Position numbers and translations under genes: made by a program | In this document: positions 28,081 to 36,714 of the stretch, piece after piece | Layout: the number at the start of each line of letters is the position of its first letter | How positions within the stretch are numbered: position 1 is the first letter of the stretch | Source: Saccharothrix algeriensis | Lineage (GTDB): Bacteria > Actinomycetota > Actinomycetes > Mycobacteriales > Pseudonocardiaceae | DNA length: 64,000 nucleotides | Direction: 5' to 3' | Assembly: GCF_016907655.1 (NCBI RefSeq) | Contig: NZ_JAFBCL010000001.1 | Span: 3,940,001 to 4,004,000, forward strand | Notes under the pieces: model-generated | Database searches by the model: none | Seen by the model: the letters and a program-made list of their open reading frames with translations, nothing else | Told to the model about the DNA's origin: nothing

Positions 28081-28114
28081 CCACGGGGGAGCCTCGGCCG
28101 GGGCTCCCCCGTGG
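28081..28114. terminator. Hairpin terminator after mdh
   Basis: A perfect 13-bp stem (CCACGGGGGAGCC at 28081-28093 with 28102-28114) and an 8-nt loop start 12 bp after the mdh stop. Confidence 0.85.
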
Positions 28115-28127
28115 CATGTTCTGGGGT

Positions 28128-28943
28128 GTGACGAAGAACCCGTGGCCCGTTCCGGAACCGCACCTGACCGCAGACGTCCACCCGGCGCTCGCCGCCGCGG
28201 CCCGCGCCGCCGCCCGCGCGTACCAGGAGGCGCGCCACCTGCACACCCGCGCCGAGCTGCGGGAGGAGGTCGCGGACGGCGCGGACGGCACCCCGACCAT
28301 GCGGGTGGACGCGATCGTGGAGCTGGCGATCGTGGAAGCCGCTGCCGCCGCCGGCGTGAACCTGCTGTCCGAGGAGGCCGGGTTCGTCGACAACGGCTCC
28401 GCGGCCACCCTGGTGGTCGACCCGGTGGACGGCTCGGCGAACGCGGCCCTCGGCGTGCCGCTGTCCTGCTTCGCCGGCGCGCTGGTGGTCGACACCGAAC
28501 CGGTGGAGGCGCTGACCGTCTGGTTCGACACCGGCCGCGCCTGGTCGGCCAAGGCCGGCCGGCCGACGCCGTTCCGCACGTCCGGCCGCACGCGGCTGCG
28601 GGGCGCGTCGCTCTGCCTGATGCGCCCCAAGCGCGGCACCGAGGAAGCCTGGGCGCGCCTGGCCGACGCCGCCGACCGCGTCCGGGTGCTGTGCACGACC
28701 TGCCTGGAGACCGCGCTGGTGGCGGAGGGCTCGGTGGACGGCTTCGCCGACCCCGGCTCGGACACCCACCGGCTGATGGACCTGGTCGCCGCCCTGGTGA
28801 CGGTGCCCGCCGCCGGGGGAGCGCTGCTCGACCTGCACGGCCGGCCGCTGGTGTTCGACCTGGACCTGTCCCGCCGCTGGTCCGGCATCGCCGCCGCGAC
28901 CCCGGCCCTGGCGGACGAGCTGATCGCGACGGTCCTGGGATAG
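28128..28943 (+). CDS. Inositol monophosphatase-family protein
   Basis: A 271-aa Mg-dependent phosphatase of the FIG superfamily. Metal-binding motifs are present: LLSEEAG and DPVDGSANA. In the C-terminal motif, normally WDxAxG, the Trp is missing and the segment reads GSDTHRLMDLVAA, so activity or specificity may differ from classical inositol or histidinol phosphatases. The GTG at 28128 is chosen because the ATG at 28116 abuts the mdh terminator. The substrate is not determined. Confidence 0.75.
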   Translation: MTKNPWPVPEPHLTADVHPALAAAARAAARAYQEARHLHTRAELREEVADGADGTPTMRVDAIVELAIVEAAAAAGVNLLSEEAGFVDNGSAATLVVDPVDGSANAALGVPLSCFAGALVVDTEPVEALTVWFDTGRAWSAKAGRPTPFRTSGRTRLRGASLCLMRPKRGTEEAWARLADAADRVRVLCTTCLETALVAEGSVDGFADPGSDTHRLMDLVAALVTVPAAGGALLDLHGRPLVFDLDLSRRWSGIAAATPALADELIATVLG

Positions 28944-29072
28944 GCCCGACTCCACCGGATCGGGTGAACGTCGCGGGGTCGGTGACCGGCCCCGCGACCG
29001 GCCGGCGGTACCCGCGCGACAGCGGACCGCACGGGCGCACCGGGTGGTGTCGCCGCGGGTGGCCCGCTGGGC

Positions 29073-29142
29073 GGGTGACGACAGGAGGGTGATACCGGCC
29101 GGGTGACAACGGACGGGTGATGCCGGCCGGGTGACAACAGGC
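29073..29142. repeat. 14-bp tandem array, five units
   Basis: Units starting GGGTGA occur at 29073, 29087, 29101, 29115 and 29129, with second and fourth units (ATACCGGCC/ATGCCGGCC) and third and fifth units (CAACGGAC/CAACAGGC) alternating. It lies in the 323-bp gap between the phosphatase gene and the DUF1918 gene, in which no gene is seen. Confidence 0.75.
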
Positions 29143-29198
29143 GGGTCGCGCACCCGGTGCGGGTTCCGCGCCGGGAGGACCCGTCGCCCGACCGCCGG

Positions 29199-29278
29199 CC
29201 GCTTGGTTGCCCAGCCGCTAGGTCGCCCGGCCGCTTGGTCGCCCGGTCGCCTGGTAGCCCGGTCGCCTAGTCGCCGGT
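29199..29278. repeat. 16-bp tandem array running into a gene end
   Basis: Five imperfect 16-bp units of the type CCGCTTGGTCGCCCGG start at 29199, 29215, 29231, 29247 and 29263. The last unit covers the stop codon and the last codons of the DUF1918 gene on the minus strand. Confidence 0.75.
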
Positions 29279-29458
29279 GCGGGGTTCGACCAGGCAGTCC
29301 GGGCCGGGGTAGACCAGACCCTCGTGGCCGTCGGAGAAGCGGACCAGGTACGGCGGCGCGCCCTCCTGCCCGCGGACCTCCAGGATCTCGCCGACCCGTT
29401 CGTCGAGGCCCACCGCGCGGCTGTGGACGTGCAACCGGTCGCCTACTGTCGCGTGCAT
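29267..29458 (-). CDS. DUF1918 small protein
   Basis: A 63-aa protein with an SH3-like beta fold: MHATVGDRLHVHS, GEILEVRG, PYLVRFSDGHEGLVYPGPD. This is the DUF1918 family, abundant in actinobacteria and of unknown function. The ATG at 29458 lies seven bases after GGAGGT and is preferred to an earlier start. Its 3' end is overrun by a 16-bp tandem repeat. Confidence 0.85.
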   Translation of the reverse strand: MHATVGDRLHVHSRAVGLDERVGEILEVRGQEGAPPYLVRFSDGHEGLVYPGPDCLVEPRTGD

Positions 29459-29525
29459 CTGCAACACCTCCGGTGCGTCACAGCGTAGGACGGTTCCGAA
29501 GGTACCGACAGCCTGGCATTTCCGC

Positions 29526-29924
29526 TCAGCCGCCGCAGGCGTTGGCCAGCTTCTCGACCTGGTCCAGCTTCTTCTGCGTCCAGTCCGCGAGCCGCGTCGG
29601 GTCCAGGTCGTTCAGGGTGACGTTGGACATCGTGTCGGACACGCCGTTGATGGCGTCCTTGAGCGTGGTGTCGCCCGCCTGGTCCGCGAGCTTGCCCAGC
29701 TCGTCGGCCTTGGCCTGGGTCTCCTCCAGCGCCTTCTGCGGGTCGCTCGCGCTCGGCGTGAAGTTCGCCAGCACGAGCGCGTCGGCGCACACCTTGCCCT
29801 TGTCGATGGCGGAGTTGACGTCGTTGGCGGTGTCGGACGCCTGCTGCACCGCCTCGCACCCGGAGACGGCGCCGACGAGCCCCAGCGCCAGCAGGATGGT
29901 GGCGACCGGACGACCTGCACGCAT
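29526..29924 (-). CDS. Small secreted lipoprotein, unknown function
   Basis: A 132-aa protein starting MRAGRPVATILLALGLVGAV with the lipobox VSGC, so it should be diacylated at Cys and anchored outside the membrane. The mature part is helical, Asp/Lys-rich, with an internal Cys in KVCAD and a C-terminal CGG; the two may form a disulfide. No family was recognised. The ATG at 29924 is the start that gives the signal peptide. It lies 46 bp downstream of the ABC operon. Confidence 0.75.
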   Translation of the reverse strand: MRAGRPVATILLALGLVGAVSGCEAVQQASDTANDVNSAIDKGKVCADALVLANFTPSASDPQKALEETQAKADELGKLADQAGDTTLKDAINGVSDTMSNVTLNDLDPTRLADWTQKKLDQVEKLANACGG

Positions 29925-29970
29925 GGCGACTCCCGTGGTGCTCGTGCTTCGATGACCGTTTCGCCCGACT

Positions 29971-30927
29971 CTACCGACGCGCGTAGAGCCGCCGCACCAC
30001 ATCGTCGATTTCGGGCTCCTCCACCACCAGGTCGTGCACCTCGGCGCGGGCCGCCACCGCGGCGATCAGCGCCGCCGCGGTCGTGCCGGACCGGCGGAAC
30101 GTCAGGCGCTGCCGCAGGCCGCCCAGCTCGCTGCGCACGGCGACGACGCCGGGCAGGTCGTCCAGCGGCGCGGCCGGCCCCGCCAGGTCCACCACCAGCA
30201 CGCGGTCCGGCGCGACCTGCGCCCGCAGCTCCTCCAGCGGGCCGTCGGCCAGCACCGTGCCCCGGTCGATCACCACCAGCCGCGGGCACAGCCGCTCGAT
30301 GTCGTCCAGGTCGTGCGTGGTGAGCAGCAGCGTCGTGCCGCGGGTGGCGTTGAGGTCGGTCAGGAACTCGCGCAGCCGCTCCTTGGACTCCAGGTCGAGC
30401 CCGATGGTGGGCTCGTCCAGCACCAGCAGGTCCGGCCCGTGCAGCAGGGCGGCGGTGACCTCCCCGCGCATCCGCTGGCCCAGCGACAGCTGCCGCACCG
30501 GCCGGTCGAGGAACTCCGACAGCCCGAGCAGCTCGACGCACCGCGCCAGCCGCCGCGCGTGGTCGGCCGCGCCCACCCGGTAGATCGACCGCAGCAGGTC
30601 GAAGCTGTCCCGCAGCGGCAGGTCCCACCACAGCTGGCTGCGCTGCCCGAACACCACGCCGATGCGCCGCGCCAGCTCCCGCCGCGACCGGGACGGGTCG
30701 ACGCCGCAGACCCGCACGTGCCCCGAGGTCGCCGCCAGGACGCCGGTGAGCACCTTGATGGTGGTCGACTTCCCGGCCCCGTTCGGCCCGACGTACCCGA
30801 CGGCCTCGCCGGCGGCGACGTCGAAGCTGACCGAGTCGACCGCGAGGACGGTCCGCCTGGTCCGCCGGAACCGGCCGGCCCGGCTCGTCACGGTGAACTC
30901 GCGGCGCAGCTCCCGAACTTCGATCAC
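29971..30927 (-). CDS. ABC-2-type transporter ATP-binding protein
   Basis: A 318-aa nucleotide-binding subunit with Walker A GPNGAGKST, signature LSLGQRMRGE, Walker B LLVLDEPTIGLDLES and H-loop TTHD. It follows two permease genes and overlaps the nearer one by 4 bp (30924-30927). This trio (ATPase plus two ABC-2 permeases of the COG4586/4587/3694 type) is a common actinobacterial exporter of unknown substrate. The GTG at 30927 (VIEVRELRREF) starts the conserved domain. Confidence 0.9.
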   Translation of the reverse strand: MIEVRELRREFTVTSRAGRFRRTRRTVLAVDSVSFDVAAGEAVGYVGPNGAGKSTTIKVLTGVLAATSGHVRVCGVDPSRSRRELARRIGVVFGQRSQLWWDLPLRDSFDLLRSIYRVGAADHARRLARCVELLGLSEFLDRPVRQLSLGQRMRGEVTAALLHGPDLLVLDEPTIGLDLESKERLREFLTDLNATRGTTLLLTTHDLDDIERLCPRLVVIDRGTVLADGPLEELRAQVAPDRVLVVDLAGPAAPLDDLPGVVAVRSELGGLRQRLTFRRSGTTAAALIAAVAARAEVHDLVVEEPEIDDVVRRLYARR

Positions 30928-31721
30928 GACCCGGTCCCTCGGTAGTGGCGGACGGCGAACCGCCACACCAGCCCCGCCACGCAGGCGGCGGCCAGTGCGA
31001 CGAGCGGTGAGATCCAGCCCAGCACCGCGGGGCCGCCCAGCGGGTCGGGGCGGCCCAGCAGGGCGAGGGCGGGGTAGTAGGCGACGAACGCGCCGGGCAC
31101 GACGAACGCCATGAGCCGCCGCAGCCACCCGGAGTAGACCGTGACGGGGTAGGAGGTGAAGGAGTTGCTGCCGTAGGTGACGGTGTTGGCCAGCTCCTGG
31201 GCCTCGACCAGCCAGAAGCACACGGCGCAGGCCACCACCCACACCGCCGAGAAGATCACCGCGCCGGCCAGCGGCGCGACGACGGCCAGCAGCGCGGTCC
31301 ACGGCGACCACGCGATGTCATTGTGCGCCAAGGCGTACACCAGCACGGCGGTACCCGCGAGGATCCGGCCGACCCGGCGCAGCCGGACGTCCGACACCAC
31401 GATCTGCGGCAGGGTCCCCAGGGGGCGCAGCAGCAGCACGTCGAACTTGCCGGTGCGGATGTAGTCCGGCAGCTCGTTGAGCTGCCCCGCCACCAGGTCG
31501 GCGATCCCGAACGCCGTGCTCGCGATCGCGTACACCAGCAGGACCTCGGTCGCGGAGAACCCGCCCACCGCGTCGACCCGGTGGAACAGCACGAGGATCA
31601 CGACCAGCTCGCCCATCTGGGCGAACGCCTGCCCGACGCACTCCAGCGCGAACGAGGTCCGGTACGACGCCTGACCGCGCAACCGGGCCGCGACCAGCCT
31701 GGGGTAGACCCGGTCACCCAC
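30924..31721 (-). CDS. ABC-2-family permease (COG3694-type)
   Basis: A 265-aa membrane protein with six helices and the family segment ADLVAGQLNELPDYIRTGKF before LLLRPLGTLPQ. It is the middle gene of the operon, overlapping the upstream permease by 8 bp and the ATPase gene by 4 bp, so the three products are made together and should form one transporter. Confidence 0.85.
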   Translation of the reverse strand: MGDRVYPRLVAARLRGQASYRTSFALECVGQAFAQMGELVVILVLFHRVDAVGGFSATEVLLVYAIASTAFGIADLVAGQLNELPDYIRTGKFDVLLLRPLGTLPQIVVSDVRLRRVGRILAGTAVLVYALAHNDIAWSPWTALLAVVAPLAGAVIFSAVWVVACAVCFWLVEAQELANTVTYGSNSFTSYPVTVYSGWLRRLMAFVVPGAFVAYYPALALLGRPDPLGGPAVLGWISPLVALAAACVAGLVWRFAVRHYRGTGS

Positions 31722-32499
31722 CCTGCACCACCACCCTCCGCACGGCGCGCCGGAGCACGAAGTGCCCGGCGACCGACAGCGCGACGGCCCAGGAGAGCTG
31801 GTGCGCCAACGTGGTCCACAGTGGACCGTGGACCAGGAAGACGTCGATCGGGGCCTGCAGGAGGGCGGGGAACGGCGTGGCCCACAACAGGGTCCGCGCC
31901 CAGTCGGGGAAGAAGGCCAGCGGCACGGACAGCCCGCACAGCGCGCCGGCGGTCACCTCGTGGAGCGTGATCACACCGCGGTTGTCCAGCAGCCAGAAGG
32001 TGGTGGCGTTGAGCAGGAACCGCAGCCCGAAGCTCACCACCAGCGCGAGCAGCACGCTGACCAGGAACCACGGCCAGACCGCCGGGGCGGGCCAGCGGAA
32101 CGGGAACAGCAGCGCCCCGAGCGCGACCGGCGGCAGGAACCGCACGAGCACGGTGAACCCGGCCCGGCCCACGTCCTCGGCGAACAGCGCGGCCTGCAGG
32201 TGCCAGGGCCGGTAGAGGTCGATCACGACGTCCCCGGTGCGGACGCGGTCCGCCAGCCGGGCGTCGCCCCAGAGCTGGACGAACGCCATCAGGCCCTGCC
32301 CCAGCCACACGTAGGCGACGACGGCGGGCACGTCGTACCCGGCGACCGGGCCGGCGGCCACGACCGCGAGCAGCACGGCGGTCCGGAGCAGGCCGAACAC
32401 GACGTTCGCGGCCAGGCCGGCGAACATCGCTTGTCGATAGGTGGAGTAACGGCGGAATCCGGCGAGCGCGAGTTGCGCGTAGGCGCGCACGTCTTCCAA
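31714..32499 (-). CDS. ABC-2-family permease (COG4587-type)
   Basis: A 261-aa six-helix permease, first gene of the ABC operon. ARLADRVRTGDVVIDLYRPW corresponds to the same cytoplasmic segment as in its partner permease. RBS is weak; the start ATG at 32499 (MEDVRAYAQLALAGFRRYS) fits the family. The transported substrate cannot be inferred from sequence. Confidence 0.85.
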   Translation of the reverse strand: MEDVRAYAQLALAGFRRYSTYRQAMFAGLAANVVFGLLRTAVLLAVVAAGPVAGYDVPAVVAYVWLGQGLMAFVQLWGDARLADRVRTGDVVIDLYRPWHLQAALFAEDVGRAGFTVLVRFLPPVALGALLFPFRWPAPAVWPWFLVSVLLALVVSFGLRFLLNATTFWLLDNRGVITLHEVTAGALCGLSVPLAFFPDWARTLLWATPFPALLQAPIDVFLVHGPLWTTLAHQLSWAVALSVAGHFVLRRAVRRVVVQGG

Positions 32500-32542
32500 C
32501 CCTAGGAATCACCGCAAGCGCTTTACCCGCCCCGGGGTTCCT

Positions 32543-34069
32543 TCAGGGGCCCGCCGTCCCGAACGCGCTGGTCGTCGTCTCGCCCGACTCGGGGTCCTTG
32601 GCGAAGCAGTGGAAGTAGTTCCGGCCGCCCTCGCCGAACGCGACGGCGGTGATCTCCCAGGTCGAGGTGTCCACGGTGGGGCGCGTGTTGGCCTTCATCG
32701 CCTCGGCCGTGCACACACCCCTGACCTCGGGCGCCGCGACGAGTTCGTCGTTGTCCACCAGCGGGATCGCGCCGGACAGCCAGCCGCCGGCGAACGCCTC
32801 CCAGTAGTGGGGGATCGAGCAGTCGCCGGCGCGGCGGGCGGTGGCGGCCTGCCCGCCGATCGAGTTGATGCCGTGGTAGCAGGTGGGTTCGGCGACGCAG
32901 TAGCCCGTGCCGCAGACCTCGAGCCTGGGCGGGGCGGTGTCGCCGGTGGTCGGGGTGGTCGGGGTGGTCGGGGGAGCGGCGGCGTTGCCGGTGGCGGAGC
33001 CGCGGGTCGTCCACCACCACGCGCCCAGCGCGACCACGACGGCCAGCCCGGCCGCCGCCACCAGCGACCACGGCTTGCGCTTCGTCGCCGGGGCCGGGCC
33101 GGGCCGCGGGTGCCGGGCGGGTTCGGGCCCGGACGGCGGGTAGGGGTGCGCGTGGACCAGCGGACCCGTCCTGGGATCGGAACCCGGTCCGGGGTTCGGG
33201 CTCGGGCCGGGGTTCGGGTCCGGGCTCCGATCGGGGAAGAACGCGAGCGGGGCGGGCGCGGGGGCGCCTCCGGCGATTCCCCTCAACTCGTCGCGCAGCC
33301 GGGCGGCGGAGGGCGTCCGGTAGGCGATGTCCGGGGTGAGCGCGCGGACCAGCGCCTCGTGCAGGTCGAGCGGCGTCCCGGCCACCGGGGGAACCGGCGA
33401 CCGCAGCACCTCGCCGAGGTGGTCGAACGACTCCACCGGCCACGGCACGGGCCGCGGTGGGCGGCCCGCCAGCAGGTCGTACAGGGTGGCGGCGAGCGCG
33501 TAGACGTCGGCGGCGGGCGTCGGTCGGGCCATCGCGAACGCCTCGGGCGGCGCGTAGCTGGGGCTGAGGGCGTCCCGCGTGACCGTGGAGCCGCCCTCGG
33601 CGTCCAGCAGGGCGGCCAGCCCGAAGTCGGCGAGCTTCACCGTGCCGTAGCGGTCGAGCAGGATGTTGCCGGGCTTGATGTCGCGGTGCAGCACGCCCTC
33701 CGCGTGCGCGGCGGCCAGCGCGTCGGCGAGCTGGACCCCGAGCTGCCGCACCCGCTCGGCCGGCAGCGGCCCGTCACGCCGGACGAGGTCGGCCAGCGAC
33801 CCGCCCGTGCACAGCTCCATCACCAGGTACGGGGTGCCCTGCGGGGTGAAGTCGGCGTCGTGCACGGACACGACGTGCGGGTGCCCGGACAACCGCGCGG
33901 CGGCGTGCGCCTCCCGCAGGAACCGTCGCCGGTCCCGCTCGGTCTGCAGCACCCGGTTGTCGACCTTGACGGCGACGTCCCGGCCGAGCTGGACCTGCCG
34001 CGCGCGGTAGACGGTGGCGAACCCGCCCTGACCCAACGGCGTGAGATCGGCCAACCCCGGCAGCTGCAC
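32543..34069 (-). CDS. Membrane Ser/Thr protein kinase with Cys-containing ectodomain
   Basis: A 508-aa Hanks-type kinase. Gly loop GQGGFATV (13-20), ATP Lys in VAVK (35), catalytic HRDIKPGN (128-135) and DFG (148-150) are intact. A Pro-rich linker leads to KRKPWSLVAAAGLAVVVALG, one membrane helix near residue 335-355. The ectodomain (about 380-508) has several Cys and the segments CSIPHYWEAFAGGW and NYFHCFAKDPESGE, which resemble the septum-formation domain found in actinobacterial membrane proteins; PASTA repeats are absent. The signal sensed is unknown. Start GTG at 34069, without close neighbours in operon. Confidence 0.88.
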   Translation of the reverse strand: MQLPGLADLTPLGQGGFATVYRARQVQLGRDVAVKVDNRVLQTERDRRRFLREAHAAARLSGHPHVVSVHDADFTPQGTPYLVMELCTGGSLADLVRRDGPLPAERVRQLGVQLADALAAAHAEGVLHRDIKPGNILLDRYGTVKLADFGLAALLDAEGGSTVTRDALSPSYAPPEAFAMARPTPAADVYALAATLYDLLAGRPPRPVPWPVESFDHLGEVLRSPVPPVAGTPLDLHEALVRALTPDIAYRTPSAARLRDELRGIAGGAPAPAPLAFFPDRSPDPNPGPSPNPGPGSDPRTGPLVHAHPYPPSGPEPARHPRPGPAPATKRKPWSLVAAAGLAVVVALGAWWWTTRGSATGNAAAPPTTPTTPTTGDTAPPRLEVCGTGYCVAEPTCYHGINSIGGQAATARRAGDCSIPHYWEAFAGGWLSGAIPLVDNDELVAAPEVRGVCTAEAMKANTRPTVDTSTWEITAVAFGEGGRNYFHCFAKDPESGETTTSAFGTAGP

Positions 34070-34097
34070 GCCGGGACTCTAACCCGGACGTCCGACA

Positions 34098-34667
34098 TCA
34101 CCCCCGCGCAGCCTTGGCGGCCTTCTTGAACGCCCGCACCTCCGCCAGCGAGGCCGGGTCGCGGACATCGGCCACGCTCCGTCGCGCCCCGTCCTCCCCG
34201 TAAGCGCCGGCCGCCTCCCGCCAGCCCTCGGGCCGCACGCCGAGCTGCTTGCCGAGCAGGGCGAGGAAGATCCGGGCCTTCTGGTCCCCGAACCCGGGCA
34301 ACGCCTCGAGCCGCCCCAACACCTCCGCACCGCCCGGCTGCCCCCGCGTCCAGATGCCGGCCGGGTCGCCGTCGTAGTGCTCGACCAGGTAGCGGGCGAG
34401 GTCCTGGAGCCGCTTGGCCATCGAGCCGGGGAAGCGGTGCACGGCGGGCTTGTCGGCCACGACGGCGGCGAACTCGGCGGCGTCCGCCTCGGCAACCCGG
34501 TACACACTGAGCCCACCCATCCGGTCGGCGATGTCCTTCGGCCCCCGGAACGCCTTCTCCATCGGGATCTGCTGGTCGAGTGCCATGCCAAAGAGCAAGG
34601 CCAGGGGGTTGGTGGACAGCAGGTCGTCGGCGTCCGGGTCCTGGGCGAGGCACAGCTTGGGGTTCAC
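34098..34667 (-). CDS. HhH-GPD-type base-excision DNA repair protein
   Basis: A 189-aa protein of the small HhH-GPD glycosylase family in actinobacteria. The helix-hairpin-helix reads LPGFGDQKARIFLALLGKQ, with PLALLFGMALDQQIPMEKAF near the N-terminus. It is assumed to remove damaged bases, but the catalytic Asp position is not certain from the sequence. The GTG at 34667 (VNPKLCLAQDPDADD) gives the usual length; the frame is open 15 codons further. Confidence 0.85.
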   Translation of the reverse strand: MNPKLCLAQDPDADDLLSTNPLALLFGMALDQQIPMEKAFRGPKDIADRMGGLSVYRVAEADAAEFAAVVADKPAVHRFPGSMAKRLQDLARYLVEHYDGDPAGIWTRGQPGGAEVLGRLEALPGFGDQKARIFLALLGKQLGVRPEGWREAAGAYGEDGARRSVADVRDPASLAEVRAFKKAAKAARG

Positions 34668-34832
34668 GGGCGGAAGGGTTGCACACGGCTGTGGCACCGA
34701 GACGGACAGCACGCAGGGGACGGGGCTGTCGGCATGAGGTGGGGATGTGACTTGCCTCTCTACTCCCTGTAGTCACCGGACTCTGAGCAGGCAAATCTTG
34801 CGGCGCACCGTCGTAGCGTTCAATATTGGTGC

Positions 34833-35882
34833 ATGTTCAGCACAGATGAACATGGCGGAATTTTGAACGAACGTGTCCGCTTGGTCGAGCTGGGGGAGTG
34901 GCTGCGCCCCCTTGGCCTCGAGGTCGACGTGCGGCCGGGCGAGCACGCGGTGGGCCAGGGGGTTGACGCGATAGCCCGTGTCAGTCGAGCGTCGGGCGCG
35001 GCCCGGACGTACGCCGTTGTGATCAAGCGAGCTGTGCCGTCCGAACTCGCGACGGCCCTCCACCCGCACGCTTCGCTGCCCACACTGGTCATCGCGCGCT
35101 CGATCACCGAGCAGGCCGCGGGTCTGCTGCGCGAGCGGGGCATCGATTACGTCGACGAAGCGGGCAATGCCCACATCGCCTGGGATGACGTGCTGATCGA
35201 CATCCGAGGACGCCGCAAGAGGAGTGGGCGCGGTAGCGCTTCCTCGTCGCGCGGGAGCAAGGCGTTCAGCCGCGCGGGTCTGCAGGTCGGGTTCGTCCTG
35301 CTCAGTTGGCCTTCGATGGCTGGGAAGCCGCTGCGCGAACTCGCGAGCGCCAGCAGGGTCTCGCTCGGCACGGCCCAAGCGGTGGTCCACGACCTTACCG
35401 GGGCTGGGTACCTGTACGAGGTGGCGGGTGAACGCAGGTTGGGAAGGGCTGGGGAACTGCTCAACAGGTGGTCGGAAGCTTATTCGACCAGGCTCTCGCC
35501 AACGCTGTCCCTCGGCGACTTCGATGCCTCCGACATCTCGTGGTGGCGAAGTTCGGAAGACGAGTTGACGCGGTTCGACGTCCAGGTGGGTGGTGAAACC
35601 GGTGCGAGTGTCCTCGACCCGCACCTGGTGCCGGCCGGCCTCACCCTCTACGCCGATGAGCGACCGCGATCCCTGATCGGCAGGCACCGGCTGGCGCGTG
35701 CCGAACAAGCGGGCAACGTCCACGTGAGAAGACGGTTCTGGACAATGGCGCGGCAGACGTGGATCGTGCCGCCCACGTTGATCTACGCTGACCTCCTTGC
35801 CTCTGGCGACCCTCGCCAACGTGAGCACGCGGACAGGATCAGGACCAGTGACGATCGACTTGCGGGCCTCGACCGACTATGA
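34833..35882 (+). CDS. AbiEi-like type IV antitoxin (winged-helix protein)
   Basis: A 349-aa protein. The N-terminal part (to about residue 130) resembles a small nuclease-like fold (ARTYAVVIKRAVPSE, IDYVDEAGNAHIAWDDVLID); a winged helix follows (LRELASASRVSLGTAQAVVHDLTGAGYL). This layout, together with a nucleotidyltransferase encoded immediately downstream, is that of AbiEi-type antitoxins/repressors of type IV systems. The region has clearly lower GC and less biased codons than its neighbours, a sign of transfer. It overlaps the toxin gene by 35 bp. Confidence 0.7.
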   Translation: MFSTDEHGGILNERVRLVELGEWLRPLGLEVDVRPGEHAVGQGVDAIARVSRASGAARTYAVVIKRAVPSELATALHPHASLPTLVIARSITEQAAGLLRERGIDYVDEAGNAHIAWDDVLIDIRGRRKRSGRGSASSSRGSKAFSRAGLQVGFVLLSWPSMAGKPLRELASASRVSLGTAQAVVHDLTGAGYLYEVAGERRLGRAGELLNRWSEAYSTRLSPTLSLGDFDASDISWWRSSEDELTRFDVQVGGETGASVLDPHLVPAGLTLYADERPRSLIGRHRLARAEQAGNVHVRRRFWTMARQTWIVPPTLIYADLLASGDPRQREHADRIRTSDDRLAGLDRL

Positions 35883-36669
35883 GGTCTGGCGCGCGGCCAA
35901 GGTGCTGGCGCGAATCGATGAAGTGGCTCGCGAAGCCCGGGTCGATTACCTGGTCGTTGGGGCGACCGCCCGCTCGCTGATCTCGATCGACCTGTTGGGG
36001 CGACGTCCCGAGCGCCAGACCAGGGACATCGACATCGCAGCCGAGGTCGATTCCTGGGCTGAATTCGACAGCCTGGTCCGGAAACTCGACCGATACGACA
36101 ACAGCGTGCACAGGTTCATCGTCGAGGGTACTGAGGTCGATGTGGTGCCCTACGGTGGCATCGAACAAGAGGACCGGAAGATCCTGTGGCCCGATGACCA
36201 CGCGATGAACGTCCTCGGTTTTCGCGAAGCAGTTCGCACTGCGCAGACGGTGCTGTTGCCGGGTGGAATCATCAAGATCCCATCGATCCCCGCTCTCGCA
36301 CTCCTGAAGACCTTGGCTTGGGCGGATCGCCACTACAGCGACACGCGTGACGCGCTCGATCTGGCGACGGTGATCGATTGGTACTCGTCCGGAAGGTACC
36401 AGGAGCAACTCTACGGCGAGGATCTCCACGTGCTCGAAAGGTTCGACTACGACCCGCCGTCGGCAGGGGCCTGGGTCCTGGGATCACGAATACCGGCTTT
36501 GCTCGACAGCGGCGGCATCGCCGAGTTGCTCCGCATCCTGGACGACGACGAGTTGATGGGGAAGTTGACCAGGGACATGAAGTCACCTCGTGCCGGACGC
36601 GTGCTCCAGGCCATGAGCCAGGGTGTTCGCGATGCCATCGGCGAGGCCAAGCGGGCACCATCCACGTGA
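35848..36669 (+). CDS. AbiEii-like nucleotidyltransferase toxin
   Basis: A 273-aa protein of the AbiEii/AbiGii nucleotidyltransferase family: YLVVGATARSLI is the helix before the active site and RQTRDIDIAAEV carries the metal-binding DxD. Toxins of this family (for example AbiEii, MenT) transfer nucleotides to RNA or other targets and stop growth, often to abort phage infection. The GTG at 35848 is favoured (TIDLRASTDYEVW); a frame open from 35797 is less likely. It is translationally tied to the putative antitoxin and shares its low GC. Confidence 0.75.
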   Translation: MTIDLRASTDYEVWRAAKVLARIDEVAREARVDYLVVGATARSLISIDLLGRRPERQTRDIDIAAEVDSWAEFDSLVRKLDRYDNSVHRFIVEGTEVDVVPYGGIEQEDRKILWPDDHAMNVLGFREAVRTAQTVLLPGGIIKIPSIPALALLKTLAWADRHYSDTRDALDLATVIDWYSSGRYQEQLYGEDLHVLERFDYDPPSAGAWVLGSRIPALLDSGGIAELLRILDDDELMGKLTRDMKSPRAGRVLQAMSQGVRDAIGEAKRAPST

Positions 36670-36714
36670 TCGGCAACTCGCACCGGCTGGGATGGGCTTG
36701 AGGTCGAGGGGTGC

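Noticed and set aside
29199..29278. CRISPR array
   Set aside because: Units are contiguous 16-bp repeats without spacers; the same reasoning excludes the 13-, 14-, 29- and 38-bp arrays.
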